Below are positions 28,088 through 35,709 of a DNA stretch of 64,000 bases, piece after piece. Source of the DNA: Chromobacterium paludis. GTDB lineage: Bacteria > Pseudomonadota > Gammaproteobacteria > Burkholderiales > Chromobacteriaceae. The stretch is taken from positions 3,720,001 through 3,784,000 of the forward strand of contig NZ_CP043473.1 of NCBI RefSeq assembly GCF_008275125.1, written 5' to 3'. The notes below the pieces were generated by a model. The model did not search any database and had not been told where the DNA came from. It saw nothing but the letters and a program-made list of their open reading frames with translations. How positions within the stretch are numbered: the stretch's first letter is position 1; the number at the start of each line of letters is the position of its first letter. The position numbers were made by a program, and so were the translations under genes.

Positions 28088-29666
28088 GTTGCGGCGCCTG
28101 TGCGGAAAGGGGGGTGTCCAGTTGCACCGGCGGCACCTTGCGCACCAGCCACAAGCCCAGCAACAGCGATGCGGCCACCAGGATCTGGCTGAAGTGGATG
28201 GCGTCCACCAGCGCCAGCCGAGTGGCGGCCAGCAAGACTTCTGGCTGCGCCGCGGCGGCGGCGTGGCGGAACTGGGCCAGGATGTCGGCGTTGAGCAGGG
28301 TTTGCGGATCGGCCAGCCAGCGTTGCCATTGTCCATCGCCGCGCGTCGCCAGCATGGAGGCGACGCCCTGCTGGAAGCGGTGGCTGACCACCACGCCCAT
28401 CACCGCGGTGCCCAGCATGCCGCCCACCATGCGCGTGGATTGCAGCATGGCGGTAGACACGCCCAATTGCTGGCGCGGCGCCAGCTGCTGCACGAAGATG
28501 GTCAGATTGGGCATCAGCAGGCCCAGGCCCAGGCCGCCCGCCATCATGATGGCGATGATGGCCGCGTGCGCGGTGGACGCCTGCACGCGGCTGAGCAGGG
28601 CCGCGGTCAGCACGAACATCAAGAGTCCCAGGCCCAGCAGCCGCGCGGGATGGCGCAGCCGCTGCACGATGCGGCCGTTGACCATGCTGCCTATGGTGAT
28701 GAACACCACCAGCGGCGTCACCAGCAGGCCGGCCTGATTCGGCGACAGGCCGAAACCGGCCTGGAACATCAGCGGCGCGTAATACATCACGGCGAACATG
28801 CCGAAGCCCATCAGCAGAGACAGGCCGAACAGCGGCGCCAGGCCGGGGTGGGCCAGCATGCTGGGCGGCAGCAGCGGGTTGTCGCTGCGTTTTTCCCACC
28901 AGACCAGAATGGCGAGCGCGGCCAGGCTCAGCGCGGCCAGCAGAGCCAATAGCAGCGGCGGCTTGTGCAACGGCAGCCATTCCACCGCCAGCTGCAGCGA
29001 GCCCAGAAACAGCGCGATCAGCGCCGCGCCCTGCCAGTCCAGCCGCGACGGCGGCCGCGTGGCGTGGCGGATCACCGGCAAGAAGCGCCAGACAAAGCCC
29101 AGGCTGATCAGGCCCACCGGCAGATTGACGAAGAACACCGAGCGCCAACCGAAGTACTCGGTCAGGAAGCCCCCCAGCGAGGGGCCGACGGCGTTGGCCA
29201 GGCCGAAGGAGGCCGACAGCATCACCTGCCAGCGCAGCCGCTCCGCGGTGTGCGGAAACAGGTCCGGCACGCAGGCGAAGGTGGTGGCCACCAGCATGCC
29301 GCCGCCCACGCCCTGCAGCGCGCGCGCCAGCACCAGCTGCGGCATGGTCTGCGCCAGGCCGCAGAGCATGGAGGCGGCGGTGAACAGGACGATGGCGGTC
29401 AGCACGAAGGGCTTGCGGCCGTGGTCGTCGCCCAGTTTGCCGAAAATGGGCACAGTGATGACCGAGGTCAGCAGATAAGCGGTGCCGACCCAGGCATACA
29501 GCGCGAAGCCGCGCAGGTCGGCCACCACCGTCGGCATGGCGGTGCCGACCACGGTCTGGTCCAGCGCCACCATGATCAGTACGCAGCACAGGCCCAGCAT
29601 GGCCAGCAGGCGTTGGCGGAAATCCAAGGCGGCGGAAAGGGGAGGATGGGGTTGTGGAGCGTTCAT
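28080..29666 (-). CDS. MFS drug efflux transporter, DHA2 (EmrB/QacA-like) family
   Basis: Proton-driven exporter of 528 aa, with the number of hydrophobic segments expected for 14-TMS DHA2 pumps. LDQTVVGTAMPTVVADL (motif D1), GKLGDDHGRKP (motif A) and LQGVGGGMLVATTFACVPDLF (motif B/C region) are present. The ATG at 29666 is chosen; a TTG three codons upstream also exists, and neither has a strong ribosome site. It is transcribed with the MarR gene. No HlyD-type partner is adjacent. Confidence 0.9.
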   Translation of the reverse strand: MNAPQPHPPLSAALDFRQRLLAMLGLCCVLIMVALDQTVVGTAMPTVVADLRGFALYAWVGTAYLLTSVITVPIFGKLGDDHGRKPFVLTAIVLFTAASMLCGLAQTMPQLVLARALQGVGGGMLVATTFACVPDLFPHTAERLRWQVMLSASFGLANAVGPSLGGFLTEYFGWRSVFFVNLPVGLISLGFVWRFLPVIRHATRPPSRLDWQGAALIALFLGSLQLAVEWLPLHKPPLLLALLAALSLAALAILVWWEKRSDNPLLPPSMLAHPGLAPLFGLSLLMGFGMFAVMYYAPLMFQAGFGLSPNQAGLLVTPLVVFITIGSMVNGRIVQRLRHPARLLGLGLLMFVLTAALLSRVQASTAHAAIIAIMMAGGLGLGLLMPNLTIFVQQLAPRQQLGVSTAMLQSTRMVGGMLGTAVMGVVVSHRFQQGVASMLATRGDGQWQRWLADPQTLLNADILAQFRHAAAAAQPEVLLAATRLALVDAIHFSQILVAASLLLGLWLVRKVPPVQLDTPLSAQAPQHE

Positions 29667-29678
29667 TCTTGACAAGGC

Positions 29679-29700
29679 AATAGTTGCTTAGGCAACTATT
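29679..29700 (-). promoter_or_regulatory. MarR operator in front of the MFS/MarR unit
   Basis: Perfect 9-bp inverted repeat AATAGTTGC / GCAACTATT separated by TTAG, ending 13 bp before the MFS start. Its size and TTGC-GCAA core fit MarR-family sites, and the cognate regulator is encoded in the same unit, so autoregulation is likely. Confidence 0.75.
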
Positions 29701-29759
29701 TTGCCGCCAGCCGAGCCGGCTGTGCGAACGCAGTGGTTAAGAAATATTGCGGGACGCGG

Positions 29760-30680
29760 TCAGTAACCCTGGCGCGCCAGCCAGCTGGCCTCTTCGCTGT
29801 GGGCGACGGTATGCACCAGCCAGTCGCGGAAGGCGCGCACCTTGGGCAGTTCGGCCAACTCGTGCGGATAGACCAGATAGTAGGCCCACTCGGTTTCCAG
29901 CACGGTATCGAACGGGATCACCAGGCGGCCGCTGTCCAGGTCCTGCGTCACCATGGAGGCCTGGGCCAGGGTCACGCCCATGCCGGCCACGGCGGCGTGC
30001 AGCGCGTACTCCAGCGCGTCGAAGGTGACGCCGCTCTCCGGGTTGACGCTGTTGACGCCGGCCAGCTTCAGCCAGCGCTTCCAGGTGTTCTGGTCGCGCC
30101 AGGGGTGCAGCAGGGTGTGGTGCTTCAAGTCGTCCGGCGTGTGCAGCGGGTGCTTGCCGGCCAGGAGGCCGGGTGCGCACACCGGGATCAGCTTCTCGCG
30201 GCAGATGCATTCCAGTCGGAGGTCCGCCGCGGCTTCCGGGCTGGACAGGCCGACCACGGCCAGGTCGTACTCGGCGCGGTTGAACGGTTTGTTGTGGATC
30301 AGCTGGGTCAGCAGGTGCAGGGTGTATTCCGGGTGGCGGGCCTGGAAGTCCGCCAGGTTGGGCAGCACCCAGCGCATGGCCGGCGTCGGCGGCATGCGCA
30401 CGCGCAGGTCGCTCTGGCGCAGGCGCAGCGCTTCGCTGGCTTCGTTCAGCAACTGGAAGGCTTCGCGCGCCGGCTTGACCAGGGCCTCGCCCTCTGCGGT
30501 CAAGGCCAGGCCTCGGGCCTGGCGCGTGAACAGGGAGGCGCCGTAGTATTCTTCCAACGTCTGGACGTGGCGGCTGATCGCGCCCTGGGTCAGGCTCAGC
30601 GCCGCGGCGGCGCGGGTAAACGACAGATGTTCGGCGGCGACGACAAAAACGCGCAGGGCATTCAGCGGAGGCAGCTTCAT
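29760..30680 (-). CDS. LysR family transcriptional regulator, GcvA-like
   Basis: LTTR of 306 aa. The N-terminal HTH (FVVAAEHLSFTRAAAALSLTQGAISRHVQTLE) has the PLNALRVF start and GALFTR-like SLFTRQARGLALT stretch of the GcvA/AmpR branch. An effector-binding domain follows. There is no divergent partner gene, so its target is not evident; it is 93 bp upstream of the MFS gene on the same strand. Confidence 0.88.
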   Translation of the reverse strand: MKLPPLNALRVFVVAAEHLSFTRAAAALSLTQGAISRHVQTLEEYYGASLFTRQARGLALTAEGEALVKPAREAFQLLNEASEALRLRQSDLRVRMPPTPAMRWVLPNLADFQARHPEYTLHLLTQLIHNKPFNRAEYDLAVVGLSSPEAAADLRLECICREKLIPVCAPGLLAGKHPLHTPDDLKHHTLLHPWRDQNTWKRWLKLAGVNSVNPESGVTFDALEYALHAAVAGMGVTLAQASMVTQDLDSGRLVIPFDTVLETEWAYYLVYPHELAELPKVRAFRDWLVHTVAHSEEASWLARQGY

Positions 30681-30850
30681 GCTGTTACATGCCTTTTCTT
30701 CATAGTTTTCATGAGTTTAACTGCTTTGTGCGAATCGGCGCCACCGCTTATTCTGCTGCAGTGCCGCCGCCAGTCGCGGCGGTGGGCAGTCGCAACCGGA
30801 ATGCATGGCTGACAACGCAATCATGCATAACGGTTGATTCTGGCACAGCT

Positions 30851-30881
30851 TTGTCTGACAAGCGACAACATTGTCTGACAA
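30851..30881. promoter_or_regulatory. Tandem palindromes TTGTCTGACAA, two copies 20 bp apart
   Basis: Identical 11-mers TTGTCTGACAA at 30851-30861 and 30871-30881, each an inverted repeat TTGTC/GACAA about one central base, spaced by 20 bp (two helical turns). A degenerate third copy (TTGTCTGCC) begins at 30907. The GT-N3-AC core fits FadR-type GntR sites. They sit in the gap between the LysR and hemY genes and just upstream of the candidate sRNA on the + strand. Confidence 0.55.
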
Positions 30882-30912
30882 TGAGGCGGCTGCACTCTCG
30901 TATGATTTGTCT

Positions 30913-30962
30913 GCCAGTCCACGTTGGCATGCACGGGCTCCCCGCGGGGTCCGATTTTTTTT
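30913..30962 (+). ncRNA. Candidate small RNA with a U8 terminator
   Basis: A -10-like TATGAT at 30901-30906 would start a transcript near 30913. It would fold a 5' hairpin TGCCA/TGGCA (30912-30929) and a terminator hairpin (30935-30952, 7 bp with two G-U pairs), then eight Ts (30955-30962). A strong U-run is typical of Hfq-dependent sRNAs. There is no good -35 box, so an activator at the tandem palindromes would be needed. The rest of the 30681-31029 gap contains no gene. Confidence 0.35.
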
Positions 30963-31029
30963 GCCCGCAAGATAAAGAAAACGCCGCCGGCCGGCGAGGG
31001 CGGGCGGCGGCGGGCGCGTCGCGGCGGGC

Positions 31030-32238
31030 CTAGCAGCCCTGGTTCAGCGCCAGCTCCAGGCTCTTCTGGTAATGCAGCTGCGCCTGTTCCTCTTTGCCGG
31101 TGGCCTCGAATAGCCGCGCCAATTCGGCGTGGGCGCACAGCGTGGGCTGGATGGACACGCTGGCCTCCAGATAGGTTTGCGCCTTGCCCCACAGTTGCTG
31201 CGCCTGTGCCAGCCGGCCCAGCGCCAGCAGCAGCCAATGGTCGCGCGGGCGCTGCTTCAGCCAGTTGTCGGCTGCTTTCAGCAGTTCCAGCCGCTTGTCC
31301 ACGCTGAGGTGGGCGGCCAGCTGGCCCAGTTCGCGCGCCAGTTCCGGCAGCTCCATGTCGTCGCCGGACAGCGCCTCGGCCAGCAGGGTGGCGGCATAGT
31401 CATAGGCCTGCAGCCGGATCAGGTGGGCCACCACCTGTTGTTGCAGCTGCGGGTTGCCGCGTTCGGCGTCGGGGATGCGGCGCAGCCAGTCGCGCACCTC
31501 TCGCTCGGACAGCAGGCCACCCAGCTGCTGCTGGTAGGCCGCCAGCCGGTAGCGCCGCGCCTGCTCCGGCTCCAGCGCGTCGGCTTTCAGCAGCTTCTCG
31601 GTCAGGCCGAGGATGGCGTCGGGCTGTTTCTGCATCAGCCGCACTTTCAGCTCCAGCTTCAGCGCGTTGGTCAGGTTGGGCGACAGCGCGCGCGCGCGCT
31701 CGATGGCGGCCAGCGCGCCCAGCGCGTCCTTTTCTTCCAGCCGCAGCTCGGCGTCCAGCATGTGGCGGGCCAGTTGCAGCTTGTCCGGCATGGCGTCCAG
31801 CTGGGCGAGGTAGCCGTCTCGCTTGTCGCCGGCGCCGGCATAGCCGGCTGCGCGCGCGGCGATCAACAGCGCCAGCGCGCGGTTTTCCTGTGAGTATTCG
31901 TCATCCAGCGACTTGGCGGCTTCGCGCTCGGCCTTCTGGTAGCGGCCTTCGAAGAAGGCGATGCCGGCTTCGCGCAGGGCGTGGCGGGAAGCCTTCAGCT
32001 TCTTCTGCCGCTGGAAGCGCTGCACTTGGCGCGGCATGTCGGCGGCCAAGGCGATCAGGCGCAGCACGATATGGGTGACGACGATCAGCAGCACCACCAG
32101 CACGATCATCAGGTTGAACGACACTTCCATCCGGTACGGCGGCAAAAACAGGATGGCGTAGCCGGTATTCAGGGTGGAGGCCAGCCCCACCAGCACGGCC
32201 AGCGCGAACAGGCCGGTAATCCACAATGCGAATCTCAC
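31030..32238 (-). CDS. hemY: HemY-like inner-membrane TPR protein
   Basis: Protein of 402 aa: two N-terminal membrane segments (about 5-25 and 40-60) followed by a periplasmic TPR-rich region. LWITGLFALAVLVGLA and REAGIAFFEGRYQKAEREAAKS match the proteobacterial HemY_N family, a non-enzymatic protein encoded at the end of hemCDXY operons (not the oxygen-dependent PPO of the same name). It starts 3 bp after hemX stops. Confidence 0.92.
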   Translation of the reverse strand: MRFALWITGLFALAVLVGLASTLNTGYAILFLPPYRMEVSFNLMIVLVVLLIVVTHIVLRLIALAADMPRQVQRFQRQKKLKASRHALREAGIAFFEGRYQKAEREAAKSLDDEYSQENRALALLIAARAAGYAGAGDKRDGYLAQLDAMPDKLQLARHMLDAELRLEEKDALGALAAIERARALSPNLTNALKLELKVRLMQKQPDAILGLTEKLLKADALEPEQARRYRLAAYQQQLGGLLSEREVRDWLRRIPDAERGNPQLQQQVVAHLIRLQAYDYAATLLAEALSGDDMELPELARELGQLAAHLSVDKRLELLKAADNWLKQRPRDHWLLLALGRLAQAQQLWGKAQTYLEASVSIQPTLCAHAELARLFEATGKEEQAQLHYQKSLELALNQGC

Positions 32239-32241
32239 CGT

Positions 32242-33279
32242 TTACTCCCCGCTGTTGCCTTGCGCGTCGCGCACCGCCTTCAGGCTGGCGTTCATGTCAG
32301 GCAGGCTGATGTCCAGGGGCGCGCCTTCCAGCTCGCCCAGCGTGGCCAGCCACTGCGTGGTGGCCGCGGCGTCGCGGTCGAAGTAGCGCTGCACATAGCT
32401 GCGCGCGGCGGCGATGTCGGCGGCGTAGGTCTTGCCGTCGCGCTGCAGCAGCGCCAGGCGCGCGTCCAAGAGCCGCATCTTCAGGTTCTCGCGCAGGAAG
32501 AAGGCCTGCTCCGGCGACAGCAGCAGCGCCTCGGGCTTGTCCATGCGGCGAATGTGCACCAGCTCGCCCAGGCTGCCGCTGATTTCGGCGGACAACCGTT
32601 CCCACCACGGCGCGGTGGCCGGCGGCAGCACGGGCTTGCCGGCCTGCACGCTGGCCAGCCGGTGCGAGTCCACCGCCAGCGGCAGCGAATCCACGCCCAG
32701 CATCAGCCGGTCCAGCTTGACCGTGAGGCCGACGCTGTCCAGATAGGGCAGCGCCTTCAGTTTTTCCAGGTCCGAGGCCACGGCCTTCTTCACGCTGATC
32801 AGCTGCGGGCGGTCGAACTTGGCCAGCCGCGCGTCCACCATTTCCAGCGCGGAGATGGCGGCGCTGACGTTGCCGGCCAGCTGCAGCTGCTGGCTGGCGA
32901 TGGCCAGCGAGTGTTCGATCTCGGACAGCAGCCAGTCGGTGCGGTTCTTGGTCAGCTCCTGGTACATGCCGTTCAGGGTGGCGTACTGGCCGGCCGATTC
33001 GTTGACGCGGGCCTCAAGCAGCGCCAGTTTGCCGTCGGTGGCGCGCGCGGCCATCATGGCTTGCTCGGCGATGGCGCGCTGCTCCTTGCTGGCGCCGCTG
33101 CCTTCCGCCAGTCGGCGCGCCAGCTCCTGGCGCATCGAATCCAGTTGTTGCTGGGTGGTGAAGAATTGCCAGCCGGATATGCCCAGGGCAGCCACCGCCA
33201 CCAGGATGGCGAAGTTGTGGCGCTTGCGGGAAACGGTTGGCTGGGCCGGGATGGCTTCGTGGATCTGGGATTCGCTCAT
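32242..33279 (-). CDS. hemX: HemX-like membrane-anchored protein (formerly uroporphyrin-III C-methyltransferase-like)
   Basis: Protein of 345 aa with one N-terminal membrane anchor (about 24-42, FAILVAVAALGISGWQFF), then a coiled coil (TQQQLDSMRQELARRLAEG) and a helical domain with WLLSEIEHSLAIASQQLQLA, the HemX family signature. Despite older naming it has no methyltransferase motifs. The start at 33279 overlaps the hemD stop as ATGA. Confidence 0.9.
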   Translation of the reverse strand: MSESQIHEAIPAQPTVSRKRHNFAILVAVAALGISGWQFFTTQQQLDSMRQELARRLAEGSGASKEQRAIAEQAMMAARATDGKLALLEARVNESAGQYATLNGMYQELTKNRTDWLLSEIEHSLAIASQQLQLAGNVSAAISALEMVDARLAKFDRPQLISVKKAVASDLEKLKALPYLDSVGLTVKLDRLMLGVDSLPLAVDSHRLASVQAGKPVLPPATAPWWERLSAEISGSLGELVHIRRMDKPEALLLSPEQAFFLRENLKMRLLDARLALLQRDGKTYAADIAAARSYVQRYFDRDAAATTQWLATLGELEGAPLDISLPDMNASLKAVRDAQGNSGE

Positions 33280-34007
33280 GGGTGACGACGGAACCATTCT
33301 TTGAGGCCGGCGACCAGTGCGGCGTCGTCGGCCCGGGTTGTCACGACGCGCGCCGCGCCGAAGGCGGCCAGGCGCTCGGCAATGCGCGGATGCGGCACGC
33401 AGTACAGCAAGCATTGTAGCGCTCCGGTCCGGCTCGGACCAGCCAGACGGAACAATTGCTCTACCATTTCGCCTGAGGTGATGATGACGGCATCGGGCGG
33501 CGCGGCGTCGAAAGCCGCCCAATCCGGCGCGCCGGCGACGCGGCGATAAACTTCGGCGATGTCTATCCGCGCGCCGCGCCGGGCCAGCGTGTCCGCCAGC
33601 AGCGCGCGGCCGCCCTGGCCGCGGACGATCAGCCAGTTCTGGCCGCTGACATCGGCCAGCTCGGGCAAGGCCAGCAGCGCCTCGCTGTCGCTGTTTTCAA
33701 TAGGATGCAGCACGGCTTGGCCGGACAGAGCGGCCAGCCGTTTGGCGCTCGCCGCGCCGACGCAGGCCAGGCGCTTGCCGGCCAGATCCTGCCCTGCCAG
33801 CGCGGGCCAGCTGGCGTCGATGGCGCTGGGGCTGACCCAGAACAGCGTGTCCGCCCGCGCCGCCCTTGCCGGCAGCGCGGCCAGCGCCGCCGGCAAGGGC
33901 TCGATTTCCATCAGCGGCAGATGCTCGGCCTGCCAGCCCTCGCCGCGCAGCCTGTCCAGCAGGCCGGCGCACTGCGCCAGCGGGCGGGCGGCGAGGACGC
34001 GTTTCAT
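33276..34007 (-). CDS. hemD: Uroporphyrinogen-III synthase
   Basis: Closes hydroxymethylbilane to uroporphyrinogen III (243 aa). The family is poorly conserved, but VLAARPLAQCAGLLDRL, LFWVSPSAIDA, ACVGAASAKRL, LIVRGQGGRALLADTLARRGA and VIITSGEMVEQLF match the two-lobed HemD pattern. The start at 34007 overlaps the stop of the DUF1697 gene upstream as ATGA and the stop overlaps hemX likewise, so the three genes are coupled. Confidence 0.93.
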   Translation of the reverse strand: MKRVLAARPLAQCAGLLDRLRGEGWQAEHLPLMEIEPLPAALAALPARAARADTLFWVSPSAIDASWPALAGQDLAGKRLACVGAASAKRLAALSGQAVLHPIENSDSEALLALPELADVSGQNWLIVRGQGGRALLADTLARRGARIDIAEVYRRVAGAPDWAAFDAAPPDAVIITSGEMVEQLFRLAGPSRTGALQCLLYCVPHPRIAERLAAFGAARVVTTRADDAALVAGLKEWFRRHP

Positions 34008-34534
34008 CGCGGCAGGACCTGTTGCAGTTTGAGCGTGGTGGCCCAGTTGCGCAGGGTGAAGCGTTCGCCCAGCCGCTTGGAGAAGACGGCGGCCAGCGGG
34101 CTGTCCCGCAGGCCGTCCGGGCACCACAGATAGGCCGCGCCGTCGCCGACATGCAGTTGCTCGACGCCGCCGCGGCCGCAGTCCAGCCGCGCGCAGTCGG
34201 CCAGCGCGGCCGGCTCCAGCGGAAACGCCACCAGCAGGCGGGCGGGGTCGCCGGCTTGTCCGGCATAGGGGTTGTTCGCGACGACGGCGTCCAGCTCGGC
34301 GCCGCTCAGCGCCAGCACGCGTGCGGAAAAGCCGCAATCGCGGACGATGGCGGCTTCCAGGCCGGCGGCCAAGGTAGCCGCCGAGGCGTGGCGGCACAGC
34401 AGATTGCCGCTATTGAGCAGGGTGGCGATATCCGCCGCGCCCAGCTCCGCCGCCAGGCGGCGCAAGTCCGCCATGGCGATGCGCTTGGCCTTGCCGACAT
34501 TGACGCCTCTGAGCAGCGCGACGCAGGCTTCCAT
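34004..34534 (-). CDS. DUF1697 family protein inside the hem operon
   Basis: Protein of 176 aa recognised by VALLRGVNVGKAKRIAMADL, LLNSGNLLCRH and the C-terminal RNWATTLKLQQVL, all typical of DUF1697. The function of the family is unknown. It starts 13 bp after hemC and overlaps hemD by ATGA, so it is translated as part of the haem operon. hemC and hemD are usually directly adjacent, which makes this position unusual. Confidence 0.88.
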   Translation of the reverse strand: MEACVALLRGVNVGKAKRIAMADLRRLAAELGAADIATLLNSGNLLCRHASAATLAAGLEAAIVRDCGFSARVLALSGAELDAVVANNPYAGQAGDPARLLVAFPLEPAALADCARLDCGRGGVEQLHVGDGAAYLWCPDGLRDSPLAAVFSKRLGERFTLRNWATTLKLQQVLPR

Positions 34535-34547
34535 CGCTCGCTCCGCG

Positions 34548-35477
34548 TCAGCGCGGATCGGCCAGCACCGCCTCTATCAGCGGGCGGGCGCCGTCGTCTA
34601 TCAGTTTCTTGGCCACGGCGCGGCCCAGCGCCTCGGCGTAGTCGGCCGGCGCGCTGGCGCTGGCGGTCAGCACCACCGAGCCGTCCGGGTGCGCCACTAG
34701 GCCGCCCAGGGTCAGCGTGCCCTCGGCCAGCGTGGCGAAGGCACCCAGCGGCACCTGGCAGCTGCCGCCCAGCTCCTTGGCCAGCGCGCGCTCGGCGGCG
34801 GTGCAGGCGCGGGTGGCCGGATCATTCAGCGGCGCCAACAGCGCGGAGAGGTCGGCGCGGTCGGCGCGGGTCTCGATGCCCAGCGCGCCTTGTCCGGCGG
34901 CCGGCAGGCTTTCCGACGGCGCCAGCTCGCTGCGGATGCGCTCGGCCAGGCCCAGGCGCTTGAGGCCGGCGGCGGCCAGGATGATGGCGTCGAACTCGCC
35001 GTCGTCCAGTTTTTTCAGCCGGGTCTGCACATTGCCGCGCAAGGGTTTCACCGCCAGCTGCGGGAAACGCGCGCGCAGCTGGGCTTCGCGCCGCAGGCTG
35101 GAGGTGCCCACCACGCTGCCGGCCGGCAGCTCGGACAGGCTGTGGTAGCGGTTGGAGACGAAGGCGTCGCGCGGGTCTTCGCGCTCGCATACCGCCGCCA
35201 GCGCGAAGCCTTCCGGCAGCGTCATCGGCACGTCCTTCAAGGAGTGCACGGCCAGGTCGGCGCGTCCGTCCAGCAAGGCCTGCTCCAGTTCCTTCACGAA
35301 CAGGCCCTTGCCGCCTATCTTGGACAGCGTCTTGTCCAGAATCTGGTCGCCCTGGGTGGTCATGCCGAGGATTTCCACCGCCAGATGCGGGTACAGCGCT
35401 TGCAGGCGGGCCTGGATGTGTTCGGCCTGCCACATGGCCAGCCGGCTCTCGCGGCTGGCGATGACGATTTTGTCCAT
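34548..35477 (-). CDS. hemC: Hydroxymethylbilane synthase (porphobilinogen deaminase)
   Basis: Assembles four porphobilinogens into hydroxymethylbilane (309 aa). [44 protein letters not shown] and the dipyrromethane cysteine in [12 protein letters not shown] are all present. The start at 35477 is the conserved [11 protein letters not shown]. It is the first gene of hemC-DUF1697-hemD-hemX-hemY and divergent from ppc. Confidence 0.97.
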   Translation of the reverse strand: MDKIVIASRESRLAMWQAEHIQARLQALYPHLAVEILGMTTQGDQILDKTLSKIGGKGLFVKELEQALLDGRADLAVHSLKDVPMTLPEGFALAAVCEREDPRDAFVSNRYHSLSELPAGSVVGTSSLRREAQLRARFPQLAVKPLRGNVQTRLKKLDDGEFDAIILAAAGLKRLGLAERIRSELAPSESLPAAGQGALGIETRADRADLSALLAPLNDPATRACTAAERALAKELGGSCQVPLGAFATLAEGTLTLGGLVAHPDGSVVLTASASAPADYAEALGRAVAKKLIDDGARPLIEAVLADPR

Positions 35478-35588
35478 GAAAGCGGATTCCCTTGCAGTTG
35501 ATGGGCGGAATTCTACCACGCGGCCGTCATGGGCTTGTCCTACCTGTTGCTGCGATGCGGCAAGATCAAGGCGAAGCGCGGAAAAATG

Positions 35589-35608
35589 GCGTAGCGTGAC
35601 CACTACGC
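35589..35608. promoter_or_regulatory. Palindrome in the hemC-ppc intergenic region
   Basis: GCGTAG (35589-35594), 8 bases, CTACGC (35603-35608), in the 232-bp gap between the divergent hemC and ppc genes. It could be an operator for either gene. No regulator can be named, and I see no clear -10/-35 pair nearby. Confidence 0.35.
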
Positions 35609-35709
35609 GGCGCAAGCTGCTTATGATGAATGTTTGCCCTTGACCGGTGAGGCATGGCCATGGCCGCCGTGGCCATGCCTGACGAGTCAAAACCAGGGAC
35701 GACAATAAT

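Noticed and set aside
30841..30856. Sigma-54 promoter (TGGCAC...)
   Set aside because: The -24 half is good, but the -12 GC is replaced by TC at the required spacing.
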